From assembly GCF_013112245.1 (NCBI RefSeq), contig NZ_WVRN01000001.1:1492501-1556500 (forward strand): 64,000 nt of DNA, given 5' to 3'. Below, piece by piece: positions 50,161-58,083 of this stretch. The DNA comes from Ruegeria sp. HKCCD4315 (GTDB taxonomy: Bacteria > Pseudomonadota > Alphaproteobacteria > Rhodobacterales > Rhodobacteraceae). A model generated the notes under the pieces. That model was not told where the DNA came from and ran no database searches. It saw only the letters and a program-made list of their open reading frames with translations. The stretch's first letter is position 1. Each line of letters starts with the position of its first letter. The position numbers and the translations under genes were made by a program.

Positions 50161-51189
50161 CTATGGCGTGATTATCACCTTTCCGTCACTCTTTTTCAGC
50201 GCATTGGCTAAATTTGGCACCAGATCTCTGAGTGTAAGGTGTTCAGAAACATCTGTTTTCCAGCGCCCGTCTGCAAAACGCGCCTGAACCTCGGCCACCA
50301 CCCGCATCTGATCCGCTGGTGGCGTCGACATCATCCATTGCGTCAGCCAAAAACCTTCGATCCGCTTGCCCATAAAGATCAACTGGCCGGTTTGAGTGAG
50401 CGTCGGCGCTTCGGTCGAAAGCTTGCCATAGGTGATCCAGCGTGCACGGTTTGGCATGGTACAGAACAACTGCTCCGAAAGCTGGTCAGTCACGGCGTCA
50501 AGAAACACGCGTGGCTTCATGGATGTGCTCAGTCCGGCAAATTGCTCAACAACATCTGAATCTGTCGTCACCAGGACTTCGGCGGCGCCAAGGCTCTTCA
50601 ACGTTTCAACAGTCTCAGCGCGCCGCACGAGCGCTATGGGTTTCAGCCCGAGATCGCGGCCAAGGCTGCACATGAGCTTTCCGAGCTGGCTGGTTGCAGC
50701 AGACACGACAAACGCGTCGCCGTCGACCTTGACCATGTCCACCATCGCCATCGCGGTCAGCGGATTGACAATTTGCGCGGCCCCGTCGTCGTCTGAAATA
50801 TCCGGCCTCAGGGGGATACACATCTGCATCTGAGTGACGACATATTCAGCCCACGCACCGGACCCAGCAGCGACAAATGCAACGCGCTGACCTTGCAGGG
50901 CTTCGGCACCTTTGCCGGTGGCCACAACATCACCACATCCTTCGAAACCGGCTGGGGATCCCTTTACTCGGGGTTGGCCATACTCACCCTTGATGAAGTG
51001 CAGGTCGGATGGATTGACGGATGCGGTGCGCAGTTTGATCAAAACCTGACCCGGACCAGGCTGTGGTACAGGTACTTCTGCGGGTTCAAGCCATTCGGCT
51101 GCATCCGCGATCACCGGTCCGCTGGATGTGCCGGAATATCCGTCATGCTTCAAAATGGTGGCAAACATGGTGTGCGGCAAATCTGTCAT
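50161..51189 (-). CDS. Zinc-free MDR oxidoreductase (quinone oxidoreductase-like)
   Basis: 342 residues from ATG 51189 (AAGGATGA upstream). N-terminal GroES-like part VLIKLRTASVNPSDLHFIKGEYGQPR; Rossmann part with VVSAATSQLGKLMCSLGRDLGLKPIALVRRAETV. The glycine motif is altered (SAATSQLGKL instead of GAxGGVG), as in 2-enoyl reductase (MECR-like) proteins. Zinc ligands are lacking. Substrate unknown; lies upstream of the transporter operon, same strand, 73 bases away. Confidence 0.85.
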   Translation of the reverse strand: MTDLPHTMFATILKHDGYSGTSSGPVIADAAEWLEPAEVPVPQPGPGQVLIKLRTASVNPSDLHFIKGEYGQPRVKGSPAGFEGCGDVVATGKGAEALQGQRVAFVAAGSGAWAEYVVTQMQMCIPLRPDISDDDGAAQIVNPLTAMAMVDMVKVDGDAFVVSAATSQLGKLMCSLGRDLGLKPIALVRRAETVETLKSLGAAEVLVTTDSDVVEQFAGLSTSMKPRVFLDAVTDQLSEQLFCTMPNRARWITYGKLSTEAPTLTQTGQLIFMGKRIEGFWLTQWMMSTPPADQMRVVAEVQARFADGRWKTDVSEHLTLRDLVPNLANALKKSDGKVIITP

Positions 51190-51324
51190 TTGGTCATCCT
51201 TGACTAAACTGGAGTGACACGCGCCGTATCGAAACAAATGTTCAAGAAGGCATGGCGCGGGTAGGGTGTCAGAATGAGCCAATCAAAAGCCGCTTAGGGC
51301 GTCAATTCAATGCCGAAATAACGT

Positions 51325-51345
51325 GGGGGCATCCAAGATGCCCCC
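51325..51345 (-). terminator. Hairpin downstream of the alanine-rich gene
   Basis: GGGGGCATC (51325-51333) and GATGCCCCC (51337-51345), nine perfect pairs with a three-base loop. It lies 38 bases past the stop of the minus-strand gene at 51384. No long T-run follows. Confidence 0.6.
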
Positions 51346-51383
51346 AAAGAGTGGAACTTACCCAAACGGGCGGCCCCATTATT

Positions 51384-51908
51384 TTATTGTTGGGTCAGCA
51401 GGTTGGTCAGTTCCTGAATTTTCTGAGCGATGGTTTCAGGCGATGCTTTGATGTCATTCACGATCTTGATCGCTTGCTCTTTCAGGTCCGCTGCCAATGT
51501 GCTTTCTTCTAGCGATGTCATGATGCCGTCATAGTCGAAATTGGCAGGGTTCAACTTGCCTTCCGCGATCCAGGAGTTCAGCAGCTCTTGCCCTTGTCCG
51601 GCCAAAGCAGCGACCTGATCGCTTGCTTGTTGCGCGGCTTCTGATGCCTGATCGGCAACAGAAGATGCCGCCTCGGATGCCTGTTCAGTCAAGGATGAGG
51701 CCGCTTCCGAGGCTTGTTCTGTGGCGGCATCAACCGCATCGGAGGCGGCGTCTTGTGCCGCAGTGGCAGCATCGGCCAATGCGTCACTGGCGTCTTCGGC
51801 TGCTGACTGCAAACGTTCAGCCGGAGTTGGTTCCGGTTGGTTTAGGTAATAATATCCGCCAACGCCGATTGCGGCGAGGACAATGATCAAAATTAGAGTA
51901 CGCGACAT
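51384..51908 (-). CDS. Alanine-rich helical repeat protein, membrane-anchored
   Basis: 174 residues. N-terminal anchor SRTLILIIVLAAIGVGGYYYL (residues 2-22), then Pro-rich hinge. Residues about 32-105 are an amphipathic helix with 11-residue periodicity, e.g. TEQASEAASSL followed by TEQASEAASSV and ADQASEAAQQA. A compact C-terminal domain (LLNSWIAEGKLNPANFDYDGIM...ETIAQKIQELTNLLTQQ) follows. Resembles apolipoprotein- or LEA-like helical spacers. Function unknown; probably an inner-membrane anchored periplasmic protein. Confidence 0.75.
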   Translation of the reverse strand: MSRTLILIIVLAAIGVGGYYYLNQPEPTPAERLQSAAEDASDALADAATAAQDAASDAVDAATEQASEAASSLTEQASEAASSVADQASEAAQQASDQVAALAGQGQELLNSWIAEGKLNPANFDYDGIMTSLEESTLAADLKEQAIKIVNDIKASPETIAQKIQELTNLLTQQ

Positions 51909-52154
51909 GTGAATCTCCTTTGGAATTTGTGTCGCTGGGATGATCCAAAACTAACGCAAAGACAAAGGGGAAATCTTGTGAAGTCTCGGCAAAACAGAGG
52001 TTTGAGCCGGGCTGTGCTGATCTGGCGTATCGAACCCGGCAAGATCACGCTGCTTTCCGGACATACCCTTCAGGACTGCGCTGCGATCCGCCATTGATGT
52101 CGCGCGACAGGGCAAGTATTCGCTGCGCCCGGTTAACATAGCCAATTTGGATAA

Positions 52155-52168
52155 TGGCGGAGAGACAG
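52155..52168 (-). other. Possible attachment site: tRNA-Ser 3' end fragment
   Basis: Read on the minus strand the 14 bases are CTGTCTCTCCGCCA: three bases of a T-stem, seven of an acceptor stem, discriminator G and CCA, the 3' end of a typical alphaproteobacterial tRNA-Ser. No tRNA body accompanies it. It lies where the all-minus phage-like block ends and the chromosome resumes, with the orientation expected for the distal att site of an element integrated into a tRNA-Ser gene. Confidence 0.4.
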
Positions 52169-52263
52169 TCCGCCCGTATGTGGTTTTAACGTATTGGATT
52201 CGCTTGGGATAAATTCCAGGTAGATGTGTTGGTCCACCCGAACGTCCACCCGAGTCGTAAATC

Positions 52264-52295
52264 GCCCGCACCGAACGGACCTGAACGGTGCGGGC
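52264..52295 (-). terminator. Hairpin after the phage late operon
   Basis: GCCCGCACCG (52264-52273) and CGGTGCGGGC (52286-52295) form ten perfect pairs with a 12-base loop. It lies 67 bases beyond the stop of the last minus-strand phage gene and probably ends its transcript; the T-run is weak. Confidence 0.6.
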
Positions 52296-52361
52296 TGGAC
52301 CTACAGGCCGATGTGCTGATGCGGTAGCACAAAGGAATAAAGAGCCTGCTTGGTCGTATGC

Positions 52362-52703
52362 TCATAGTCTGATATTTGTCGTACCGTTATCCACCAGAGT
52401 GAGGCGCGGCGATGCGATTTCGAACGGGCGAACAGTGGGCGGATTTGCTCCGAGCAACCGCAGCAGGGTCACCAGATCGGCAAAACACTCGCGCATCACA
52501 GCCGCGATCATATCCGAAGCCGACAGGGCCAGCGAAACGCGGTAACCGTCAAGTACCTGGAATTTCCCGTCAATCTGGATCGACACGATCAGGTCAGGAT
52601 CAGACCGCGATTCCCAAACACCTACATTGACCGCAACGCCTGCGTCTTCAAACGGTGACAGGGCGTCGGTCAACTCGGCCCGTATGTCGGTGCAGAAATC
52701 CAT
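52362..52703 (-). CDS. Phage protein of unknown function
   Basis: 113 residues from ATG 52703 (MDFCTDIRAELTDALSPFEDAGVAVN), four bases after the tape measure stop. Predicted mixed alpha/beta. No family recognised. As the last gene after the tape measure protein it could be a small tail-tip or tail completion protein, by position only. Confidence 0.7.
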   Translation of the reverse strand: MDFCTDIRAELTDALSPFEDAGVAVNVGVWESRSDPDLIVSIQIDGKFQVLDGYRVSLALSASDMIAAVMRECFADLVTLLRLLGANPPTVRPFEIASPRLTLVDNGTTNIRL

Positions 52704-52707
52704 CAGG

Positions 52708-54396
52708 CTAGACCACGCGGCGTCTAGAAGTATAGCCTTGCTCCATTGCACGCGGCACTTGGCCTTGTCCGCTGACCAACTGGCGGCTGATGCTCTGTTC
52801 CGCAGCGGCGACCGCCTTGCCGATGATAATCTGCGTTTCAACGTCCGATACTTGCCGGGTCTGAACTTCAGCGCCGGTGTTGTTCACGATCTGGATCACG
52901 GGCGCAACGGCCCCAACGCCCAGATTGCCCGATCCGTCACGTCTCAGGGGCGCAATGGCTTCGGGACCAGCTTCACCCATGAGCCCGGTCACACCGCCAG
53001 AGATAGGAAACATGGTCGGTTGGCTGACCACACCGCCACGCGCAAAGGGTACGACGCTGCCACCGTCGAAGACGTTGCCTTTGGCTGACGGGAAGAATTG
53101 CCCCGGATCGGCAGCACCCGGAACATCGAAACCCGGCCCAAGCGCAGCTTGCAGCGCGTTCAAAAGTGCTTGACGCAGGATCATCTTCGCAATGTCGCGC
53201 AAAAACTGCTTAGAAAATTCGCCCCAAGCCGTTTCGGCGTCGGCAATGGCATCGACAAAACGGTCAATCCCTTCGGCAGCGATACCAACCATTCCGTCTT
53301 CGAAATTGTCGAACCATGTCTGGCTTTGCCGATCCAGTTCGCGCATCGCCTCAACGGTCTTTTTGATTTCTTCGGTCAGCTTCTTCTGCTGGTCGATGGC
53401 CCGCCGTGTACCGCCCCCACCACCGGCACGGGTGTTGCTGGACGGGTTCGGCGGTAAGACGACCGGTGGAATGCCCGAAGCGGGTGGACGGTAATTCGGA
53501 TCACCAGCACCCGCACCTTCGCCGCGCGGATCGTAGAAATCCGGGTTGGCGTTGATGTTGGCAATGATGGCCGCACCTTCGGCGGCAAGGCGCGTATTTC
53601 GGGCCATGGCGGCTGTCAGATCGACCGACTCAAGCAGCTTTTGATTAACCGCCCGCATCACTTCGACCATCCGTTCCTTTTCCTCACGGGCTCGGACGTT
53701 GGCCAGCAATGCTTCCTTGTTCTTTTCCAGTTCTTCTTCGGCCTGATTGACCAGCTTTTGCTTGGCTTCGACCTGTGCGTCCAGCGTGGACAGTTCGGCT
53801 TCGCCGGATGCTTCGGCTTCAGCGATCAATGCGTTCAGATCGGCCTGCGCGTCCTTCAGGGCTTGTCGTGCGTCCCGCAACCGCAGAACGTCATCGGTCA
53901 GACCCGTCTGGATGCGGCGTGTTTCCGCGTTCAGTTCGTCGGTGGATTTCGCCACACCGCCCAACGCTTCTTCGAATTTCTTGGCGTCTTCGGATGCTTC
54001 GAACAGCTTGTCACCGAACGCTGCGATCAGACCCGTGGCGACGGTAAAGCCCAGCATCCACGGACCACCAACGCGCAGGAACGACGTAAGCTGGTTGGCC
54101 TGCTGACCGAAGGCAAGCATGGCGTTCTGGCCACCGGCGACTTGGATTATGAAATCACCAAAGTTGACCGCGCCCTGTTTCATGACGGTCGAATTGCGCT
54201 GCATCGCGCCCTGAATACCCTTCAGGGATTTGACGTTGTTGGTGTTGGCCGCTTGGAACCTCTTACCGGCAGCGGCTGCGTGGTCGAACTGTTTGACCAG
54301 TTGGCCCAACTCTTTTTCGGCAGCATCCAGACTGCGGACCATTTGGGACGCTTCGGCGTCCAAGATCATTGTGTGGGTGGTGGTTGTGTTGACCAT
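52708..54396 (-). CDS. Phage tail tape measure protein (lambda type)
   Basis: 562 residues. Sets tail length and is ejected with DNA. Coiled-coil N-terminal third (SLDAAEKELGQLVKQFDHAAAA), a hydrophobic stretch (GGPWMLGFTVATGLIAAFG near residue 115), further coiled coil to about 250, then the C-terminal lambda-H-like motif FSKQFLRDIAKMILRQALLNAL and FARGGVVSQPTMFPISGGVTGLMGEAGPEAIAPLRRD. Short for a tape measure protein: at about 1.5 Angstrom per residue it suggests a tail of under 90 nm. The start overlaps the preceding stop (TAATG). Confidence 0.9.
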   Translation of the reverse strand: MVNTTTTHTMILDAEASQMVRSLDAAEKELGQLVKQFDHAAAAGKRFQAANTNNVKSLKGIQGAMQRNSTVMKQGAVNFGDFIIQVAGGQNAMLAFGQQANQLTSFLRVGGPWMLGFTVATGLIAAFGDKLFEASEDAKKFEEALGGVAKSTDELNAETRRIQTGLTDDVLRLRDARQALKDAQADLNALIAEAEASGEAELSTLDAQVEAKQKLVNQAEEELEKNKEALLANVRAREEKERMVEVMRAVNQKLLESVDLTAAMARNTRLAAEGAAIIANINANPDFYDPRGEGAGAGDPNYRPPASGIPPVVLPPNPSSNTRAGGGGGTRRAIDQQKKLTEEIKKTVEAMRELDRQSQTWFDNFEDGMVGIAAEGIDRFVDAIADAETAWGEFSKQFLRDIAKMILRQALLNALQAALGPGFDVPGAADPGQFFPSAKGNVFDGGSVVPFARGGVVSQPTMFPISGGVTGLMGEAGPEAIAPLRRDGSGNLGVGAVAPVIQIVNNTGAEVQTRQVSDVETQIIIGKAVAAAEQSISRQLVSGQGQVPRAMEQGYTSRRRVV

Positions 54397-55169
54397 TACT
54401 TATCAATCCTTCCCCTGCGTGATCCGCCCAATGCGCCAAGACGCTGGATGCGGATATTCGGTCGGCGGACGCGCCCACCATCGGCTGCGCTGTAGTCCTG
54501 TGCATAGGTCGCAAAGACCATATCGACACGCTGGTGCCAGCCTTTGCTGCGGGCTTTCTTCCACGCGCCGTACAGCAGGTGATCGAACCCACCATACAAG
54601 GATTCCAGCTTGCTTGCGTACGGCACGGTGTTGGTCACATCCATTCGTTCCCAACCATCCTTTTCCGCGTAGGACAGGATGGCTGACGGGCTGATGGCAC
54701 GACCGTCAACGCGCACTTCCCAACCGCCCATGTGGACGTAAGGCGGTGTGCCTTCACGGTACAGGCGCGAAGATTGGAACGCGTGATCGAAGACAAAGGC
54801 GGTCGCTTCGGCCACCCACCGTAGATTTGCCGGATTTTCAATGAAAGTTATGTTGCCACCGAAGCGAACGGACTGGACGGGCTTGTTCAACCGGTGATCC
54901 ACGATCTGTGCCACTTCGTCATCGGCCTGAAACTGGCCACGTGCTTGGTGCAGACTGTAGCCAGCCGAAACCGTATTGATGTGGAACGCGCGGCCCTTTT
55001 CGACAATATCCGGCACAATATCCATGATCAGCGCACGACGCGCCAGTTTGCTGCCCAGCTTGGCCACACGGGTCTTCCGGTTCGGTGACCACTTGTACAG
55101 CCGTGGGGCTTGTACGTTCGTCTTGAACGCTCTGGGTGGTAACGATTCTGGACGGACCTTTACGACCAT
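54396..55169 (-). CDS. Phage protein of unknown function (possible virion component)
   Basis: 257 residues from ATG 55169 (MVVKVRPESLPPRAFKTN), which overlaps the upstream stop (TGATG). A longer reading has no ribosome site. Basic at both ends, with aromatic middle (VRFGGNITFIENPANLRWVAEATAFVFDHAFQSSRL). No family recognised. Position between capsid and tape measure genes suggests a head-tail or tail structural role, as inference. Confidence 0.75.
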   Translation of the reverse strand: MVVKVRPESLPPRAFKTNVQAPRLYKWSPNRKTRVAKLGSKLARRALIMDIVPDIVEKGRAFHINTVSAGYSLHQARGQFQADDEVAQIVDHRLNKPVQSVRFGGNITFIENPANLRWVAEATAFVFDHAFQSSRLYREGTPPYVHMGGWEVRVDGRAISPSAILSYAEKDGWERMDVTNTVPYASKLESLYGGFDHLLYGAWKKARSKGWHQRVDMVFATYAQDYSAADGGRVRRPNIRIQRLGALGGSRRGRIDK

Positions 55170-55435
55170 CAATGGACCTTTCTGTCTTCCACCTGGTAAT
55201 TCATAATTGCCGCCACAAGCGCACGTGGATCGTCCTGTTTGACGCCGCTTTGGGCCAGATGCTGGGCTAAGGCGTTGCCGCCATCGTCGGGCCACGGATC
55301 GCTTCGCACGTTCTGCCAGACGATCTGGCAAAGTGCGGTCATCTGGGCTGCAAACGTTTGATCGTCAGGTGCGGCCCATGCGACCGCCATCGACATACCA
55401 ATCAACGGGTAAATCTGTTCAAGATCGCCGTGCAT
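55169..55435 (-). CDS. Small phage protein, unknown
   Basis: 88 residues (MHGDLEQIYPLIGMSMAVAWAAPDDQTFAAQMTA...). Predicted helical. Starts within the end of the 64-residue gene and overlaps the next gene's start by TGATG. In tailed phages a small gene just upstream of the tape measure region is often a tail assembly chaperone; no slippery frameshift signal is seen, so the role is open. Confidence 0.65.
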   Translation of the reverse strand: MHGDLEQIYPLIGMSMAVAWAAPDDQTFAAQMTALCQIVWQNVRSDPWPDDGGNALAQHLAQSGVKQDDPRALVAAIMNYQVEDRKVH

Positions 55436-55613
55436 ACTCCGCTTCCCGTTCCATCGCCTTGGCGGCTGTGATGAGCCCAGCGGCCCGCAGATCACGCGCA
55501 CGGGCCAATAGCTGGTCGCGCTTCAGACGCTGGGCTTCGCGGCTGTCTGCGTTGGCCTTGGCCTTCTGGTTGGCGTCCCGGTCGTACCGGCCCCGATAGC
55601 TGCTGTCTTTCAT
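55419..55613 (-). CDS. Small basic phage protein, unknown
   Basis: 64 residues, highly charged helix (MKDSSYRGRYDRDANQKAKANADSREAQRLKRDQLL). ATG overlaps the previous stop (ATGA). No domain recognised; the composition suggests nucleic-acid or protein-contact helix. Confidence 0.6.
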   Translation of the reverse strand: MKDSSYRGRYDRDANQKAKANADSREAQRLKRDQLLARARDLRAAGLITAAKAMEREAEYARRS

Positions 55614-55798
55614 TTCACTTCACCCGTCAGAAAGTCTTTCCGGCCCATCGCCTTCGTGGCTTCGTTCCACACACGGCAGTATTCCAACCACGTCAGCGGT
55701 CGGCCAAGCTGGCGCTGCACGGCCCGTGCCGCTGCGTCCCGGTCGATCTGAGGTTTGCGGGGCTGTCGTTTCTTCCGTGGTGTCATGTCGAAAGGCAT
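55610..55798 (-). CDS. Small basic phage protein, unknown
   Basis: 62 residues. Lys/Arg-rich N-terminus (PRKKRQPRKPQIDRD) and a C-terminal helical part WLEYCRVWNEATKAMGRKDFL. Starts 18 bases after the upstream gene and overlaps the next by ATGA. Confidence 0.6.
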   Translation of the reverse strand: MPFDMTPRKKRQPRKPQIDRDAAARAVQRQLGRPLTWLEYCRVWNEATKAMGRKDFLTGEVK

Positions 55799-55816
55799 CC
55801 TGTCAGTTTCCTTCGG

Positions 55817-55999
55817 TTATGGCGTCAGATCACTGGCCAGCACGTAAATGCCCGACCAGACCGCAGGGCCGTTCGGGTGGCTCATTCCAAGCTGGGTCGC
55901 GGGCGTTCCGGGTACGGGCAGATTAATGTCGAAATCGTTCAGTTCGACGGTCACGCCTTGGCGTACGCCCTGCTTATTCGTCCGATTTACTCTGGCCAT
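55817..55999 (-). CDS. Small phage protein, unknown
   Basis: 60 residues from ATG 55999 (MARVNRTNKQGVRQGVTVELND), with GGAG upstream. Beta-like, ending NGPAVWSGIYVLASDLTP. Overlaps the 3' end of the preceding 59-residue gene by 26 bases in another frame. No family recognised. Confidence 0.55.
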   Translation of the reverse strand: MARVNRTNKQGVRQGVTVELNDFDINLPVPGTPATQLGMSHPNGPAVWSGIYVLASDLTP

Positions 56000-56153
56000 C
56001 GTTGTACTCCATCGGGGCTGTGCGCCGGTGGCGCGGTGTGAACAGCTTGTCATTGTTGGGCGGGGTCTTCTGCTTGCTGTAGTCATCAACCAACAAGCTG
56101 GCATCGTATCGACCGGCCAGACCTTCTTGCCCGTGGCGTTCAATCACTTTCAT
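55974..56153 (-). CDS. Small phage protein, unknown
   Basis: 59 residues from ATG 56153 (MKVIERHGQEGLAGRYDASLLVDDYSKQ). Polar throughout. GGGGGAAG lies upstream. Overlaps both its neighbours, as is common in this block. Confidence 0.5.
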   Translation of the reverse strand: MKVIERHGQEGLAGRYDASLLVDDYSKQKTPPNNDKLFTPRHRRTAPMEYNDGQSKSDE

Positions 56154-56268
56154 TTTCTTCCCCCTCGCTGTCGTCCGATGCTGGTGGCGGCACGAAACCT
56201 TCACAGTTCGGATACCCGCAATCTGGATAGGTGCAGTTCGGATACCCGCAATCTGGATAGTTGCTCAC
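56140..56268 (-). CDS. 42-residue Cys/Pro/Tyr tandem-repeat protein
   Basis: GTG start at 56268 overlaps the previous stop (GTGA); stop at 56140 lies inside the next gene. The product has two copies of the decapeptide YPDCGYPNCT/E, giving four regularly spaced Cys, then an acidic tail (PPPASDDSEGEENESD). The CxxxxC spacing recalls small metal-binding or disulfide peptides, but no family is known to me. The reading frame fits the neat gene overlaps on both sides. Confidence 0.5.
   Translation of the reverse strand: MSNYPDCGYPNCTYPDCGYPNCEGFVPPPASDDSEGEENESD
56204..56260. repeat. Tandem duplication of about 30 bases
   Basis: A 27-base identical block occurs at 56204-56230 and again at 56234-56260, period 30. 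A period divisible by three keeps the reading frame and produces the repeated decapeptide. The near identity points to a recent duplication. Confidence 0.9.
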
Positions 56269-56495
56269 GCGGCCACCCCTTCCTGATCCAGCCGCGCCAT
56301 GAACGGTGCCAGTGCAGCGGCCACTTGATCCGCCAGAATATCCGTACGCGGCTTGTGCAGCGTGACGGTACGTTCCACGGCTGTGGCCACGATTTCACGC
56401 GATCTGCGGTCCTGTACGGCTGCGCACAGCCGGTGCTGGCCATCACGGTCGATAGCCAGCAACAGGTTCGGCACATTTGCGACGGGCTCAAACAT
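56265..56495 (-). CDS. Small phage protein, unknown
   Basis: 76 residues from ATG 56495, overlapping the capsid gene stop (TGATG). MFEPVANVPNLLLAIDRDGQHRLCAAVQDRRSREIVATAVERTV. Predicted alpha/beta. Position after the capsid gene would suit a head completion protein, but there is no sequence support. Confidence 0.6.
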   Translation of the reverse strand: MFEPVANVPNLLLAIDRDGQHRLCAAVQDRRSREIVATAVERTVTLHKPRTDILADQVAAALAPFMARLDQEGVAA

Positions 56496-57847
56496 CACCA
56501 AGCAACCCCCGTGACATACGCAGCCGTTCCGGTGCGCAACATGCCGTGCGCAATGGGCTGGACCATGCGAAGCACCGTTGCGTTCACTTGGAACGAACTG
56601 ACCACTTTGGTTGCGGGTACGGTTCCGGCTGCATCCGAAATGTGGATCGACCCGCCCTGATCATTGACCGCGTTGGTATCAACCATCGTCGGTGCAACGC
56701 CATCATCGTCAGCCAAGGCAACGGTTGCCGATCCGCTGGTGTCGATTTCAGGTGCGGGCAGGAACGATGCGAAGTCGGCCAGATCAATCACGAACAGATG
56801 ATCTTGCGGTACCGTTGCGCTGATGATCAAGGGCAGACCAAACAGTTCGCCCCGTTCCACTTCGTCACGGAACAGGAACACCCCGGCTTCACGCATCATG
56901 CGCAGCCTTTGAGCCCGCATATTATCCATGATCAGGACCGGGTTGCGCGGTCGCGTTGCGGTGATCACGCCGGTCAGATACGCAATATCCGCGATCACGT
57001 TGTCCAGACCGGTACCAGCGGACGCTTGGTTTGCGGCACCATTCCACGGGCTTGCGGGGCGGATACCCGGAACGGCTGCGTTCGCCGGGTTCAGGAAATA
57101 TGCGTCCAGCATTTCAGACGTATCGGCCACCACATTTCTGCGGATCACCGCTTCGATGCTGGGTGTGCTGGTGTCGCGTAGTTCGTTAGTGAAGACCGAC
57201 AGCACGGCCATTTTCATCCGGTGGAAACTGACCGATCCGACCACACCCGATTTGACCGGGATCGTGCCTTTTTCGCCAACGAACGAACCGCTAATGTCAC
57301 CTATGCCGGGATTAGTCGGCATCGTCAGGTTGGCGACTTCGTTCATCGGCAGTGGTACCCCACCAGCCGCCATGGCGGCATAGACCGACACGGGCCGCAG
57401 TTCTTCGACCCACGGGCCAACGTCGTTGTTGACCAGTTCAGCACCAAAACCCGCATCAACCGTGCTGGCCGGTGCTGTCGCGGCCTTACGTTGCAGTTTA
57501 CCGGGCTCACCGGGGAACAGGTCTTCAGCGACCTGTTCAATGCCGCGTTGGGCAAAGTGTGCCGTGGCCTTGGCAAAGGCAATATCCGTGCTGCGTGGCC
57601 GCTTGACCGTGCCTTTGACCGTTGCGGGCCGGGGCTGCTGGACGGTGACCGCAACAGGTCGATCTGCCTGTGCCTTCAGGGCTGCGTTCTCGGCTTCCAA
57701 TGCTTTGACACGTCGGGCCGTTGCGGGTGCATCCTTGGCCACCTTCAGCGCATCGTCAAAGGCGGCTGCTTTGGTTTCTTGGATCAGAATTTGGGCTGCT
57801 TTGTCGTCGCTGTCGCGGCGGCGGGTGTTTGCTTGTGCTGCGTTCAT
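56495..57847 (-). CDS. Phage major capsid protein (HK97 fold)
   Basis: 450 residues from ATG 57847, overlapping the upstream stop (ATGA). Residues about 1-120 form a charged region with coiled coil (RRVKALEAENAALKAQ), like the HK97 scaffolding delta-domain. From about 130 come the capsid motifs: VPLPMNEVANLTMPTNPGIGDISGSFVGEKGTIPVKSGVVGSVSFHRMKMAVLSVFTNELRDTS and later GLDNVIADIAYLTGVI and FGLPLIISATVPQDHLFVIDLADFASF. No protease gene that would remove the N-terminal part is in view. Confidence 0.9.
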   Translation of the reverse strand: MNAAQANTRRRDSDDKAAQILIQETKAAAFDDALKVAKDAPATARRVKALEAENAALKAQADRPVAVTVQQPRPATVKGTVKRPRSTDIAFAKATAHFAQRGIEQVAEDLFPGEPGKLQRKAATAPASTVDAGFGAELVNNDVGPWVEELRPVSVYAAMAAGGVPLPMNEVANLTMPTNPGIGDISGSFVGEKGTIPVKSGVVGSVSFHRMKMAVLSVFTNELRDTSTPSIEAVIRRNVVADTSEMLDAYFLNPANAAVPGIRPASPWNGAANQASAGTGLDNVIADIAYLTGVITATRPRNPVLIMDNMRAQRLRMMREAGVFLFRDEVERGELFGLPLIISATVPQDHLFVIDLADFASFLPAPEIDTSGSATVALADDDGVAPTMVDTNAVNDQGGSIHISDAAGTVPATKVVSSFQVNATVLRMVQPIAHGMLRTGTAAYVTGVAW

Positions 57848-58083
57848 AGGTCCAGACTCCCCAGTTGTTTGGCCGCTGTCTTGCGGAACAGATCGCGCCA
57901 TGTTGGATGATCGCGGACGAAATCCTTGCCGCGTGTTTCATAGAATGCACGGACCTTGGTACGCGCCATTTCCTTTGCGGTTTGGCTGTCGTGGCCAGCC
58001 AGACGGAACAGGGCCGCTTCGCGCACCAGCTTGGCGCGGATCGCATGCGGCATGTCGTGCATAATTCTGCTAGGCATTCCCAT
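57844..58083 (-). CDS. Small phage protein, unknown
   Basis: 79 residues (MGMPSRIMHDMPHAIRAKLVREAALFRLAGHD...). Start at 58083 has GGAAGGGG six bases upstream; a second ATG is six bases on. Helical and basic. Overlaps the capsid gene by ATGA. No family recognised. Confidence 0.6.
   Translation of the reverse strand: MGMPSRIMHDMPHAIRAKLVREAALFRLAGHDSQTAKEMARTKVRAFYETRGKDFVRDHPTWRDLFRKTAAKQLGSLDL

Larger units (their letters stand above)
51909..52361. other. Junction region between chromosome and phage-like element
   Basis: 453 bases without a supported gene. It contains the upstream region of the alanine-rich gene, the tRNA-Ser-like 14-mer (52155-52168), and a ten-pair hairpin (52264-52295). 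Two copies of TCCACCCGA lie nearby (around 52232-52253). Nothing else is evident. Confidence 0.6.
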
